From: Paracentrotus lividus
Lineage: Eukaryota; Echinodermata; Echinoidea; Camarodonta; Echinidae
Direction: 5' to 3'
Assembly (NCBI GenBank): GCA_940671915.1
Contig: CALNVZ010000641.1
Span: forward strand, 35,504,634-35,568,633
Length of the DNA: 64,000 nucleotides
Numbering within the stretch: position 1 is the first letter of the stretch; every line of letters begins with the position of its first letter. Positions 22,366 to 33,240 of this stretch are shown piece by piece. The notes under the pieces were generated by a model, which saw only the letters and a program-made list of their open reading frames with translations, made no database searches and was not told where the DNA came from. The translations under genes were made by a program, and so were the position numbers.

Positions 22366-22783
22366 GTTCTCCGGAATGGTTGAGTTGTCCTCAGGGGGAC
22401 TTGTCCTGCGGGGTAGTTGTGCTGCGGGGGAGTTGTCCTCCGGGGAGTCGTCCTCCGGGGGAGTTGTCCTCCAGAGGAGTTGTCCTCCGGGGGAGTTGTC
22501 CTCCAGGGGAGTTGTCCTCCGGGGACTTGTCCTCCGGGGGAGTTTTCATCGGGGGAGATGTCCTCCGGGGGACTTGTCCTCCGGGGAGTTTTCATGGGGG
22601 AGATGTCCTCCGGGGGAGTTGTCCTTGGGGGGAGATGTCCTCCGGGGGAGATGTCCTGCGGGGAGGCTGTGTCCTCCGGGTGTTTGTCCCTCCGGGGAGT
22701 TGTCCTCCGGGGGAGTTGTCCTCCGGGGGAGCTCTCCTCCAGGAGTTGTCCCCGGAGGAGTTGTCCTCCGGGGGAGATGTCCT
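22366..22783 (-). repeat. GGAGGACAACTCCCCC array (right arm, unit 1)
   Basis: Reads as GGGGGAGTTGTCCTCC on the plus strand, the inverse of the 20532-20923 arm. Its outer edge, AGATGTCCT, mirrors the left outer edge. Confidence 0.9.
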
Positions 22784-25700
22784 GATACGGTTAACACTAT
22801 TAAGCGCTATATAAATGCAACCATTATTATTTTTTTTCTCTCCAAAGCTAGATTCAATGTACCTTGCATCTCACCAAATAGGAATCCATGTAAAGTTTTA
22901 ATTTGATTATTAATCAGCAAACAAATTGGTCACACACGTAACCCACTGGGTGGGGGCAGTCATAATAAAGGTCTAATTATTTTCACTTTCATTGGCTGAC
23001 ATTTATTTTTTTTTTAGCATTATTATGCTCCAAAATGGTTCTGCAATAGAGAAATTCATAAAACAATGAAATACACAAGGAATTTATTTCGATACCAAAC
23101 TTTTTCCAAGTACAATTGTTAGGAATCTTATAAAGATTATGCAAACACAAAAATGAGCATTCCAGAAGCTTTAGTTTGTCAATTAGAACAAAAATTATGA
23201 TTTCATGCAATGCATAAATTAGCATAATTAATTCATATAAAATAAATAATTATTTTGTTGGGAAAATTAACAGTGCGTTCTTGTAGTTTGCATCGCACAC
23301 TGTAATCGTGCAAATTTTCATCGCACACTGTAATCGTGCAAATTTTCGGATAGCTTGGTTATTGCGAGTAAATATCCTTCCATTTAGAGAAATAAAAGAA
23401 TCAATGAAAACATGTCGTAAAGTTCGTATATTAAACTTGCTTCTTGTAGTTTTGACGTTCACTCCGAATTGGATGTTGAAATCCTACTTGGGAAAACCGG
23501 TATTATTCCTGATTGATAGCATTTCGAAAATTAATGAGTGGTATGGCTTTACATCCTCTTACGATAATTGTTTTTACTGTAGATAATAAGTAAACATATT
23601 ATGAACTTACGGTTTTCAACTATAGTGTACAAATTTAGAAAATAAGTATGAAAACTTCAATCTGGTGCGTTGCATGATATTTAGAAGCATTTATTGATAT
23701 AATTATCTGAAGAGCGGCAAAGGCTTAATGATCCATTTTACACAAAAACGGGAACAAAATTGTTTTGTTTGGACTAACAAACATATCGAAATAGAACATT
23801 GACGTAATTCTGTTCATTGATGTTCATGACAATGATCAAATGATAATGAGGCATGTTATAAATTAGTTATAAATCCTTGTTTATAGTACAGTATACTATA
23901 TTAGCTGCGCCACTGAACAGGTAATTAGATGGTCGGCGCTTTATAAATGCTATAAAATATTATTATAAATTTCCCCGGTCAAGTTTTAACTATCTCCGAT
24001 CAATTTGACATTTTACAAGCATTTTGGTCCGAAATGTGATCGCGATTAAAAGTCTACACGTTAATTCAATTGACTAATAGCTCTGTTCCATGAGGTATAA
24101 TTTAATTGATTGGACAATAACGAATTTGATTGCAAAGAATTTAAAATTGACCGGGAAAACTTATATTATAAAGCATTGCATACCTATCTATGCAATACAT
24201 TATGAATTTGTATCTGATTGTCTGAAAAAAAAAATCATTTGAAGTTCTTGGCAAATAAACCAGCATATTAAATATTCTTGTCGGTACATGATTTTATGAG
24301 TACTGATAATTCAAAAATAACTTAAAAGTGATAACACTCTTCATAGGTTAACATTGGATAACACATTTAAAGAAGAGTAAAAAAAAAATTCTATAGTCAC
24401 AAAAGCCCAGAAAAATAACTAGATTACTGGAGCATACATAGAGTAAGGACACTAATTTATAGTTGCAGAGATACACTTTGTTCGGTAAAGATCACGTTTA
24501 TTATGTAGATCTAGGGGCCGGAGGAGGCCACGCCCTCAACATGTCAATAATCAAGTGACAATGAATCATGTTATAATATAAATCCATATTAAAGGTATAG
24601 ATATGAAATAAATTACGTGTCTGTATATATTTTGATTTTTTTTTTAAACCTAATTTTTTTGAAAATCACATCTTTCAAAAAATTATTTTCATAAGTCCTC
24701 CTTCGCAAATAGAACTATATAACATATTTGATGGTTCATTATTTATCGAGAATTGATAATTCAGGAATATCAATCTCAATAGATTTCCAATTACAATAGA
24801 TTGGAAATAACCACGTTTATGTTTACCTCCCTCAACATTTAAATGATCCAATGATGACGAAGCCTTATATGATAAGGCTATAAATCCATATTAAAGTATA
24901 TTCATATTGAACATTATGTAACGAGTCTGTCTATCTTTCTGAAATCATATTTTAAAAAAGTTATTTAATTCTTCACGAATTGACCTACATGTAAATAACA
25001 TCTAAGTTGGTACATCACGTCATCAATGTTATACAGTATAAACACTAATATACTAATTTAAAAAGAATGCACGTTGCTTATCTTTAACAGTGCAATAACA
25101 GTATTGAAGATTAGAAGACATCATCTCTAACTTTGGCTGATCTAGGGCTGAAGCAGCCACGCCCCTCAACCAATGACAAAGAAGAAAAAAAGGATATACG
25201 AGAAAACGAAGGAGAGGAAAAGGAAAGAAAGGGAGTATGGAGAGCAGAGAGAGATAATAAATTAAGAAAAATAAGGGCTGGAGAAGAAAGGTTATATGGG
25301 CTCCCAAACGCTTTACCATATTATACAACCATATATTACATCAGCAAATAAAACTGACATGATCGAGTACGTATTATCGCAAGTTTAAACAGTTATGACT
25401 GGTTTTAGCTACATTAATTAACCTGTGATATGACAGGTTTAGTGAATAAAGAAAATATTTATCATGAACTGATATATTTACAGTTAAGATAAAACGTAAC
25501 GATAAAGGAAATGCAAAAAAAACAACAACAAAACAAACAAAACAACAAACAAAACAAAGACATACAAATGACTTTTGTAAATATTTACATGTACTCACAC
25601 GAAATACAAGTTAACCATATTATACTAAATATAGTTATTAAATGTATACGAGTAGCAAAAACAATTTGTTCTTCATGACTATGAAATTATTATTTTATTG

Positions 25701-25791
25701 GTTTCATGTATAGTAGGGTCACCAGTCGTCAGAATATGGGCTTCGTTTGCAAGTCATGTTAATGTTTTGCAACATATTAAATATGGGTTCT

Positions 25792-26177
25792 AGGACATCT
25801 CCCCCGGAGGACAACTCCCCCGGGGACAACTCCCGGAGGACAGCTCCCCCGGAGGACAACTCCCCGGAGGACAACTCCCCCGGAGGACAGCTCCCCGGAG
25901 GACAGTTCCCCCTCAGGACATCTCCCCTGGAGGACAGGTCCTCCAAGGACGAGTCCCCCGGAGGACAGCTTCCCCCAGGGACAACTCCCACGGAGGACAA
26001 CTTCCCCTGGACAACTCCCCTGGAGGACAACTCCCCCGGAGGACAACACCCCTGAGGACAGTTTCCCCGGAGGACAACTCCCCCGCAGGACAACTCCCCT
26101 GGAGGACAACTCCCCCGGAGGACCTCTCCCCCGGAGGATAGGTCCCCCAAGGAGAACTCCCCGGATGACATCTCCCT
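25792..26177 (+). repeat. GGAGGACAACTCCCCC array (left arm, unit 2)
   Basis: Same array as 20532-20923 with several single-base and unit-length losses. Confidence 0.9.
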
Positions 26178-26217
26178 CACTTTAAATGCTTTATAACTAT
26201 TAATTTTATGCCAACCC

Positions 26218-26496
26218 TTGGTTTTCTCTCTGTTACAATTATTACATTACTTTTTCGCATGGAGTAACCCTTCTGTAATGACAAGCGAGGATGGGAATGG
26301 TTGTTTAATTGCTAATCATCCATTGGAACCACCCCTTCCAATCTATGAATGGCTACTCCTTCCCTCAAAAGGTATAGGTTTGGCAGATTCAGAGGTACCC
26401 CCAACGAAATGTGACCCTCAGAAAAGGAAAATTAATGAAAATGCAAGAAATCAAAGAAATGTTGAAAAAGGGAAGGATGCTAAACGGGAAACTTAA
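26218..26496 (+). CDS. Second copy of the unidentified foldback frame
   Basis: The last ~78 codons equal those at 20964-21242. The first residues differ because of a nearby length change, which shows the proposed start is not conserved. Function unknown; low confidence that it is translated. Confidence 0.25.
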   Translation: MVFSLLQLLHYFFAWSNPSVMTSEDGNGCLIANHPLEPPLPIYEWLLLPSKGIGLADSEVPPTKCDPQKRKINENARNQRNVEKGKDAKRET

Positions 26497-27603
26497 ATAT
26501 GAAACTACAGGAGTACAAAAAAGCACGAAGGGTGAGTTGGCCTACATATCTCTAGTCGTCTTCAGCAAGGGGGGGGGGGGGTGAGCCACGATAATTAAGC
26601 TTTAATTACTAAATAATCACACCCTGAACAAATAAGAATGAGCGCAAAAGTTTAAACGAGAACACAATTTTATTTATCAAAAAAGAAATTCCACAAATTC
26701 AATCCAAAATCATCACTTGTTTTGTCATTTTTCAAGGAATAATGTAATACAATCATTGTCATTGGGTTTAAGATTTTACAGACAATTGTTATATCTGAAT
26801 AGTGTGTGTTCATAAGTATGCACTTGCACAGCTTTGCATTCATGCCGTGTCATCGCTATCAAAAGAGAGTGTATTGCAACTAGTGTTGGTATGAAAATAT
26901 CTCCAGAAGTAGATGAAAATTAAAACATCTCGGTATATCAACCAGTTTTTCAGTATTTCCGTCAACATATCCGATAAAAAATATTATAATTTGCTGAAAC
27001 AAGCCAAAACAAAACAAAACAAAACAAAACCCTTGTATCAAATTATGTACATGTATTTTTGTCGGTATAATTGAAGAGGTGATATAACATTTTCCACTTG
27101 ACGATTCGCGCTTGAAAATCCTTTTTTTTTTCTTTTTTTTTTGGCTAAGAAAGATGATCGTCACCGTTTGTAAAAGAATAACAACAACAAAAATAGAACA
27201 ATAAAAGTACAAATATACTGCTTCTGGTCACTTTTAGTCAAAAATTTTGGCTCGCGCTTTGCGCTCAAGAATCATCCTTTCAAAAGGTTATTTTTTCAGA
27301 TTTCGAACCCCCGCAAAAAATCCTAGTTACGGGCCTGACCATTGACCTACATCCTCTAAAATCTAATCATATCATCTTCCTATGGTGATTTAAGATTGAA
27401 GTTGATATCTCTCTCTCTCTTTTGACGATAAAATTCGGTTCCAATAGCAGCACGCCTCTACAGCTGCCAAACTTTAACACCCTTCGCCGGAAAATAAAAA
27501 AAAAATTGCCAAAGATTTTGTATTTCCATGAATGGCTATTTCGCTTAAAAAAAAAAAAAAAAAATCGCAAACGGAGCAAAAATAAACGAGTGCATGTGGA
27601 TCT

Positions 27604-28014
27604 GTTCTCCGGAATGGTTGAGTTGTCCTCAGGGGACTTGTCCTGCGGGGTAGTTGTGCTGCGGGGGAGTTGTCCTCCGGGGAGTCGTCCTCCGGGGGAG
27701 TTGTCCTCCAGAGGAGTTGTCCTCCGGGGGAGTTGTCCTCCAGGGGAGTTGTCCTCCGGGGACTTGTCTCCGGGGGAGTTTTCATCGGGGGAGATGTCCT
27801 CCGGGGGACTTGTCCTCCGGGGGAGTTTTCATGGGGAGATGTCCTCCGGGGGAGTTGTCCTTGGGGGGAGATGTCCTCCGGGGGAGATGTCCTGCGGGGG
27901 AGCTGTGTCTCGGGGTTTGTCCTCCGGGGAGTTGTCCTCCGGGGAGTTGTCCTCCGGGGGAGCTCTCCTCCAGGAGTTGTCCCCGGAGGAGTTGTCCTCC
28001 GGGGGAGATGTCCT
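27604..28014 (-). repeat. GGAGGACAACTCCCCC array (right arm, unit 2)
   Basis: Same array as 22366-22783, with unit-length losses. Confidence 0.9.
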
Positions 28015-28576
28015 GATACGGTTAACACTATTAAGCGCTATATAAATGCAACCATTATTATTTTTTTTCTCCAAAGCTAGATTCAATGTACCTTGCATCT
28101 CACCAAATAGGAATCCATGTAAAGTTTTAATTTGATTATTAATCAGCAAACAAATTGGTCACACACGTAACCCACTGGGTGGGGCAGTCATAATAAAGGT
28201 CTAATTATTTTCACTTTCATTGGCTGACATTTATTTTTTTTTTAGCATTATTATGCTCCAAAATGGTTCTGCAATAGAGAAATTCATAAAACAATGAAAT
28301 ACACAAGGAATTTATTTCGATACCAAACTTTTTCCAAGTACAATTGTTAGGAATCTTATAAAGATTATGCAAACACAAAAATGAGCATTCCAGAAGCTTT
28401 AGTTTGTCAATTAGAACAAAAATTATGATTTCATGCAATGCATAAATTAGCATAATTAATTCATATAAAATAAATAATTATTTTGTTGGGAAAATTAACA
28501 GTGCGTTCTTGTAGTTTGCATCGCACACTGTAATCGTGCAAATTTTTCATCGCACACTGTAATCGTGCAAATTTTC

Positions 28577-28735
28577 GGAGCGCTCGCGCGATCAACAGCC
28601 GGAATATTTTCCGGGGGGGGGGGGGGTCACTACCACATGATGTGCNNNNNNNNNNNNNNNNNNNNNNNNNCAGCGCTCGCGCGATCAACAGCCGGAATAT
28701 TTTCCGGGGGGGGGGGGTCACTCACACATGATGTG
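28577..28735. other. Assembly gap (25 N) between duplicate flanks
   Basis: N residues occupy 28646-28670. The ~65 bases to the left (GCGCTCGCGCGATCAACAGC through a G run to CATGATGTGC) and the ~65 bases to the right are the same sequence, differing in G-run length and one small change. This is what two overlapping contig ends look like when joined without merging. Confidence 0.9.
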
Positions 28736-29400
28736 CTAAGCATGCGTGCCCCAAAAAAGCGTCGAAAAGGGTCTTTTTCAGCTTTTCGGCGGCGTCGACG
28801 CTTTCCTTAAATTAGGGGTGTTTTTTTAATTTCAATCGCCATTTTCATAAAATAGGCTCTGGGTGTTTTCAGCTGAAATCGTTGTTTTGGAGTCAAAATT
28901 TTCACGATGTTTACGCCATTTAGGGTATGTTTTTACAGTGTAAAGTCGAAAGGGGTGCAAAATAGATTTTATGCAATGAGACGTTTTGGGTCCATTTCAG
29001 TCTGACGTCGAAAAAGAGTGCAAATTTGACTCCATGCAATGAGACGTTTAGGGTCCATTTTCAGGGGCTAAGCATGCGTGCCCCAAAAAAGCGTCGAAAA
29101 GGGTCTTTTTTCAGCTTTTCGGCGGCGTCGACGCTTTCCTTAAATTAGGGGTGTTTTTTTAATTTCAATCGCCATTTTCATAAAAATAGGCTCTGGGTGT
29201 TTTCAGCTGAAATCGTTGTTTTGGAGTCAAAATTTTCACGATGTTTACGCCATTTAGGGTATGTTTTTACAGTGTAAAGTCGAAAAGGGGTGCAAAATAG
29301 ATTTTATGCAATGAGACGTTTTGGGTCCAATTTCAGTCTGACGTCGAAAAGAGGTGCAAATTTGACTCCATGCAATGAGACGTTTAGGGTCCATTTTCAG
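28736..29400 (+). repeat. Two tandem copies of a 332-bp unit
   Basis: Both copies begin CTAAGCATGCGTGCCCC (28736 and 29068). Each contains two internal sub-repeats with the phrase ATGCAATGAGACGTTT. The copies are nearly identical. Non-coding. Confidence 0.85.
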
Positions 29401-29695
29401 GGTGCAGGGACACGCATGGGTAGCACTTTTTTAATCTTATACGGGACATCATGGCCCCCTCCCTCCCCGCCCCACCCCAGTCTTGTCGGCTACCTAAACA
29501 CCCAGTGAATGATTAGGGTTGAGTTCATGAATGTTTTACCACAGCGGATATAGTAATTGCTCAAAATGTACATTTAGGGGAGACCGGGGATGGAAGTTAC
29601 ACGGGTCAGTTGTTACAGTTCTGAGGTCAGTTGTTACAGTTCTCAGTGTGCAAAGGTGGAACAAGAGAGGGTATGCTGACTGGCATCTATATATA

Positions 29696-30306
29696 AACCC
29701 CTCAAAAAATGTCTTGCAATTCAACTTTGAGTCCTCGTATCTTTTTTGTTAATTGTCTATAATTCATTAATTTTATACCATTGGAAGGTTCATTTATTCC
29801 TCTTTACACTGATACCCCATTTGTAAAGGTTGTGCAATGCTTGAATGCACAGTATTCCCGAATACAAATCAAAGTCAGAAGTGGAAAGTTGCCAAATGCC
29901 AAATGGCTATTGTTGAAAGGCAGAGTTTCTATTGAGTATCATTAAAGGGTCATGCATTATTCCTCAATGTTTTCACTTATTGTTTGACATTCAACCAAGA
30001 GTATCCAACATTGTATTGAGCGCCTAACGCACAAACCAAACAAACACAAAGAAACACAAAAACCTTTTATACAGTTAAGAACTCGATGTAAGCAATAGCC
30101 ATTCATTTGGCAACTTTCCTTTTCTGACTTTCATTCGAGTTTGCGAGTACTGTGCATTCAAGCATAACATAACCATCACAAATGGGGTATCGATGTGACA
30201 AGGAATAAATCAACTTTCCAATGATATCAAATTTAACCATCATAAACAATCAAATAAAAAGATATGAGGGCTCAAAGTTGAATTGCAAGACATTTTTTGA
30301 GGGGTT
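29696..30306 (+). mobile_element. AACCCCTC foldback element, copy 1 (611 bp)
   Basis: Long inverted arms start AACCCCTCAAAAAATGTCTT and extend well over 150 bp, with a centre containing the inverted phrase GGCAACTTTCC. It is flanked by TATATA on both sides. It lies within the family D element. The inverse-oriented relative is at 48619-49308. Non-coding. Confidence 0.8.
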
Positions 30307-30314
30307 TATATATA

Positions 30315-32012
30315 CCCAACAAAAAAAGTAAGTCCCCCCCCCCCTAATCAAAATGATGTAACTTTTGAATGGGGTTGTTTTGAGCACAATAATTTGGAGG
30401 GAGGTTTTCTACACTTATTAATTACCTTCTGTGAAAAAATGACATTGATCCCTTGAGACATGGATGAGTGATCAATGTTTAAAGCAAAAATGGACATTTT
30501 CAAAAGTCACAAGGGTAAATTTGGAGGCTGTAAAAATAACAATTTTGTAAGATTTCCTTTTTACCTTGTGTTTAATTGTTTTGGTGGATTTATCATCCAA
30601 AATTTGGTCATCCAACACCAATTCCGATACATTTCATTATTTTTCATGGATGAGTGAGCACAATTTCAAGAATTATGTTCAAGCCTCCAAAAATGGTAAA
30701 ATGCAACAGTTTAATTTAAAGAATTGAAATCAGATATTATCATCAACATTATTGTCACATTTTGTGAAAAAATGAGCACTATTCGTCGAGTCATGGACGA
30801 GTGAGCACACTTTAAAGGTGACTACTGTGACTTTTGTAATGACATTTTTGCCTTTAACGTATGTTTATTCATGCATGACGCAAAGGTTTTATCTCATATT
30901 CGCACATGAGTCAGTCCGTGAGTATATAAACATAACTGCCAAACGATATTACTCAACACCTTTTTGTTCAAAAGTTCCAGCATGTTGATTTGGGGTTTGT
31001 TTTTGCCTCGAGATTGTACACAATGTCAATTGAGAGAAAATCAAAATTTTAACAAAATTGACATTCGGCTTAATTTCATTGATGATTTTTGTTAATTCTA
31101 CTGAGAGTTTTTCCATGAAATTTGGCACACAACTTCTGGGTGGTACTAACTAAGAGGAACAAACGCTAAATTGGTAATCTGATAAGGCACGGAGTGGGGC
31201 CAAAGCTCTGAAATTTCTTCTTATTTGCATGTTTTTCTAATAACTTCTGCTCACTGAAGCGTAAAACCCTGGAATTTTTGTGAAACTCAAATCAAATGAA
31301 GTATCCAAGAAGGTCTGTGACAATTATTCAAAGTAAGCAATTGACTCTCAGTCCACAAGCGAAAAAACGGCTTTTCACGTATCACGTGTTCATTGAAGCG
31401 TGAATTTTTAATAATATGCCATAACATTATTTGAAGAAAATAATTTGACATACATATAAAAAAAAAATGCTGATAAAATGATTTTATTACATAAATATGG
31501 AACAATACTTATCTTAGAAATTTGAAAATATCCTTTTTTGTTTTTATTAAGTGTTCATTCAACCATAAATTGATGAGTATTGTTTAAAACACTCTTCCAG
31601 ATTGCATATTCCGTCATAATCAGTAATTTTTAAAAGTAAAAATGCGTAAAAAATGCAGTTTTTGCAAATTTTACTTCATGTGCATCCAACCGTGAAATTT
31701 AATGCAAAAATCGTTTGATGTGTTAGAAATTAAGTGCAACAACCCTTCTGAACATATCTTTTGTTGAAAAGTCTGAATTTGTTCAAATAATATTAAATTA
31801 AAGCTATGAAATTAACCTTGTGACTTTCGAAAAGTGACATTTTTGCCTTTTGACTGTACTCATTGAAGCATGACCAAACGAATTTCAGTAAAATTCGATC
31901 AAATGTAAGCTGATAAAATTACCTACAAGCACATGTAATAAAATATGTAAAACTCCTCTTTGTTGAAAAGTTACATCAATTTGATTAGGGGGGACTTACT
32001 TTTTTTGTTGGG
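30315..32012. mobile_element. Word-array element, family E (1.7 kb)
   Basis: The inverted ends start CCCAACAAAAAAAGTAAGTC, match for about 55 bp, and are flanked by TATATA. Inside, the phrase ATGGATGAGTGAGCACA or variants occurs three times in the left half (near 30459, 30646, 30796). Inverse-sense relatives such as TGTTCATTGAAGCGTGAA occur five times in the right half (near 31247, 31387, 31551, 31679, 31855). All copies point inward. No transposase is encoded. The TA-type flank suggests Tc1/mariner-related targeting. Confidence 0.7.
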
Positions 32013-32085
32013 TATATATACAACCTAAACATAACTGTCATGAACTACCAGTCGTGAGGTTTCTCCGTTGTTTTATTAAAAAGTA

Positions 32086-32202
32086 GGGGAGACCGGGGAT
32101 GGAAGTTACACGGGTCAGTTGTTACAGTTCTCAGTGTGCTAAGCTGGAACAAGAGAGTTCGTGTTAAATGGCATCTATATACAGCCTACATATAGCTGTG
32201 AT
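32086..32202 (+). mobile_element. Word-array element, family D, truncated copy
   Basis: Starts GGGGAGACCGGGGATGGAAG directly after a TA that belongs to the preceding family D copy, so it inserted into its own relative. It matches 46600 onward for about 115 bp and then changes to unrelated sequence. Confidence 0.7.
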
Positions 32203-33240
32203 TTTTTTTGCTGTATGTCACACACGTGACCCACTAAAATGTCACACACGTGACCCGACATCACGATATGAAATAATAGATAAAAGCAAGAAATTTTAGA
32301 GATGACTCCTTTCCAGTAGTATTTTTTGGTTAACAGGTCCGTAATGCATATCTCACAGCAATAAGGACATTTCATCTTTTTAAAACTCACAGGAATTTCA
32401 AAATGAAATTGAACTTTCAAAATCATGCCGTTTTGCGAAGTCACGCACGTGACAGGAGAAATGGTTTGAAAAACTTCACAATTTTACCGGAGAATAATCT
32501 CTTAATCTTTCAACCAAATGAGATGAATCATTATGGATTGTGATAATAAGACGCTATCCTTCTAAAAAAATATATAAACACGTAATACAATTTTTTTTAA
32601 ACCGCCCTGCAAGGTGTCAAAAAAGAATAAAAAATAGTGCAAAAAGAGCAGAAATCCTGTCCCTTACATTTGGATTACAACTCAAACAAAGTATTGCAAG
32701 TAATATATTTCCACTTTGTGTATTTACATTGCATGAAAAGAAACGGCGAAAAAATGACAATCATTGTTGTAAAATTGCATACAAATCAATTCTAGTTGTA
32801 AACTTAAGAGATAGAGGGCGCTACCATTCTACTCAAAGCGAACGTGCCCATTGATTTTTTTTTGTTTTTGGACAGTTTTCACTTTATTTTCTTTATTGTG
32901 GCGAGCAACTACCTTTTCAAAAAAATCTTCAACTTGAATAAGTACGCTAAGAGTCTGAATTTTTCAAAAATAGGAATAACTTGTTGCAAAGGGAAAAAAA
33001 AGTCCTGTCAGTTGTGTCAATTCGAAAGCCTAGTCAGATCAAATTCCTGTACAATATGGTATATTTTGCTCTCAAAATAGCTCATGCGCTGCATAGTTTT
33101 GATCCTCGATGCCGCATTATACTATTATAGCTTATTGTTCACAGGGCAATTAAAAGCTTGAATTCTCAGCTTTCCAGAGATGGTACATTCATTTTAATTG
33201 ATTAAAAAAAAAGTCCTGTCACTTTAAACATAATCATAAG
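32203..33240. mobile_element. Word-array segment, family F (ends not defined)
   Basis: Carries GTCACACACGTGACCC twice (32219 and 32243), GTCACGCACGTGACAGGA near 32442, and related GTCCTGTCA phrases near 33003 and 33214. The core CACGTG is itself palindromic. No inverted termini could be fixed, so the limits are approximate. Confidence 0.4.

Larger units (their letters stand above)
20532..22783. mobile_element. TU-like foldback element, copy 1 (2.25 kb)
   Basis: Two ~400-bp arrays of a ~16-bp unit (GGAGGACAACTCCCCC) face each other in inverted orientation, at 20532-20923 and 22366-22783, around a 1.44-kb centre. Both outer edges are AGGACATCTCCCCCGG. Sea urchin TU transposons are known for long inverted repeats whose outer domain is made of ~15-bp tandem units, and Drosophila FB elements are analogous. 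I could not find a convincing target duplication. The centre holds a 92-codon open frame (20964-21242) and a CTCGCGCTTTGCGCTC unit. No transposase. Confidence 0.75.
18064..23349 (+). repeat. Tandem duplication unit 1 (~5.29 kb)
   Basis: Starts TAGCTTGGTTATTGCGAG and ends with two copies of CATCGCACACTGTAATCGTG. It is followed immediately by the same start. The unit contains decayed ~270-460-bp internal repeats (18450-20100), a TU-like foldback (20532-22783) and A+T-rich flanks. There is no confident host gene. Confidence 0.9.
25792..28014. mobile_element. TU-like foldback element, copy 2
   Basis: The counterpart of 20532-22783 in the second tandem unit, with arms 25792-26177 and 27604-28014. 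It has slightly fewer array units and the same outer edges. It should be counted as the same insertion unless the tandem duplication is real. Confidence 0.75.
23350..28577 (+). repeat. Tandem duplication unit 2 (~5.23 kb)
   Basis: Near-identical to 18064-23349. The differences I can see are mostly one- or two-base length changes in homopolymers and short losses inside the GGAGGACAACTCC arrays, with very few substitutions. This pattern fits uncorrected long-read errors or unmerged alleles at least as well as a biological duplication. Confidence 0.9.
29577..32085 (+). mobile_element. Word-array element, family D, interrupted copy
   Basis: Left end GGGGAGACCGGGGATGGAAG in a TA target (29575-29576), with the word GTCAGTTGTTACA repeated twice. 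The match to the complete 46600-47457 copy runs to CATCTATATATA, is interrupted by two other elements (29696-30306 and 30315-32012), and resumes at about 32015 to end at TTTTATTAAAAAG. There a further family D copy begins at a TA. The right end of this copy is not in the window. Confidence 0.7.

Noticed and set aside
22184-22906. A 240-codon Gly/Ser-rich open frame across the right foldback array, and similar frames at 20498-20925, 25719-26180 and 27422-28080
   Set aside because: The array unit has no stop in several frames, so open frames arise on both strands from repetition alone. The composition changes at the array edges.
23308-23586. A 92-codon open frame across the duplication junction
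   Set aside because: It spans the join of the two tandem units; the version in the first unit is interrupted, so there is no sign of selection.
20532-28014. Regular repeats that could be mistaken for CRISPR arrays
   Set aside because: Units are directly adjacent with no unique spacers, and the window is eukaryotic in character.
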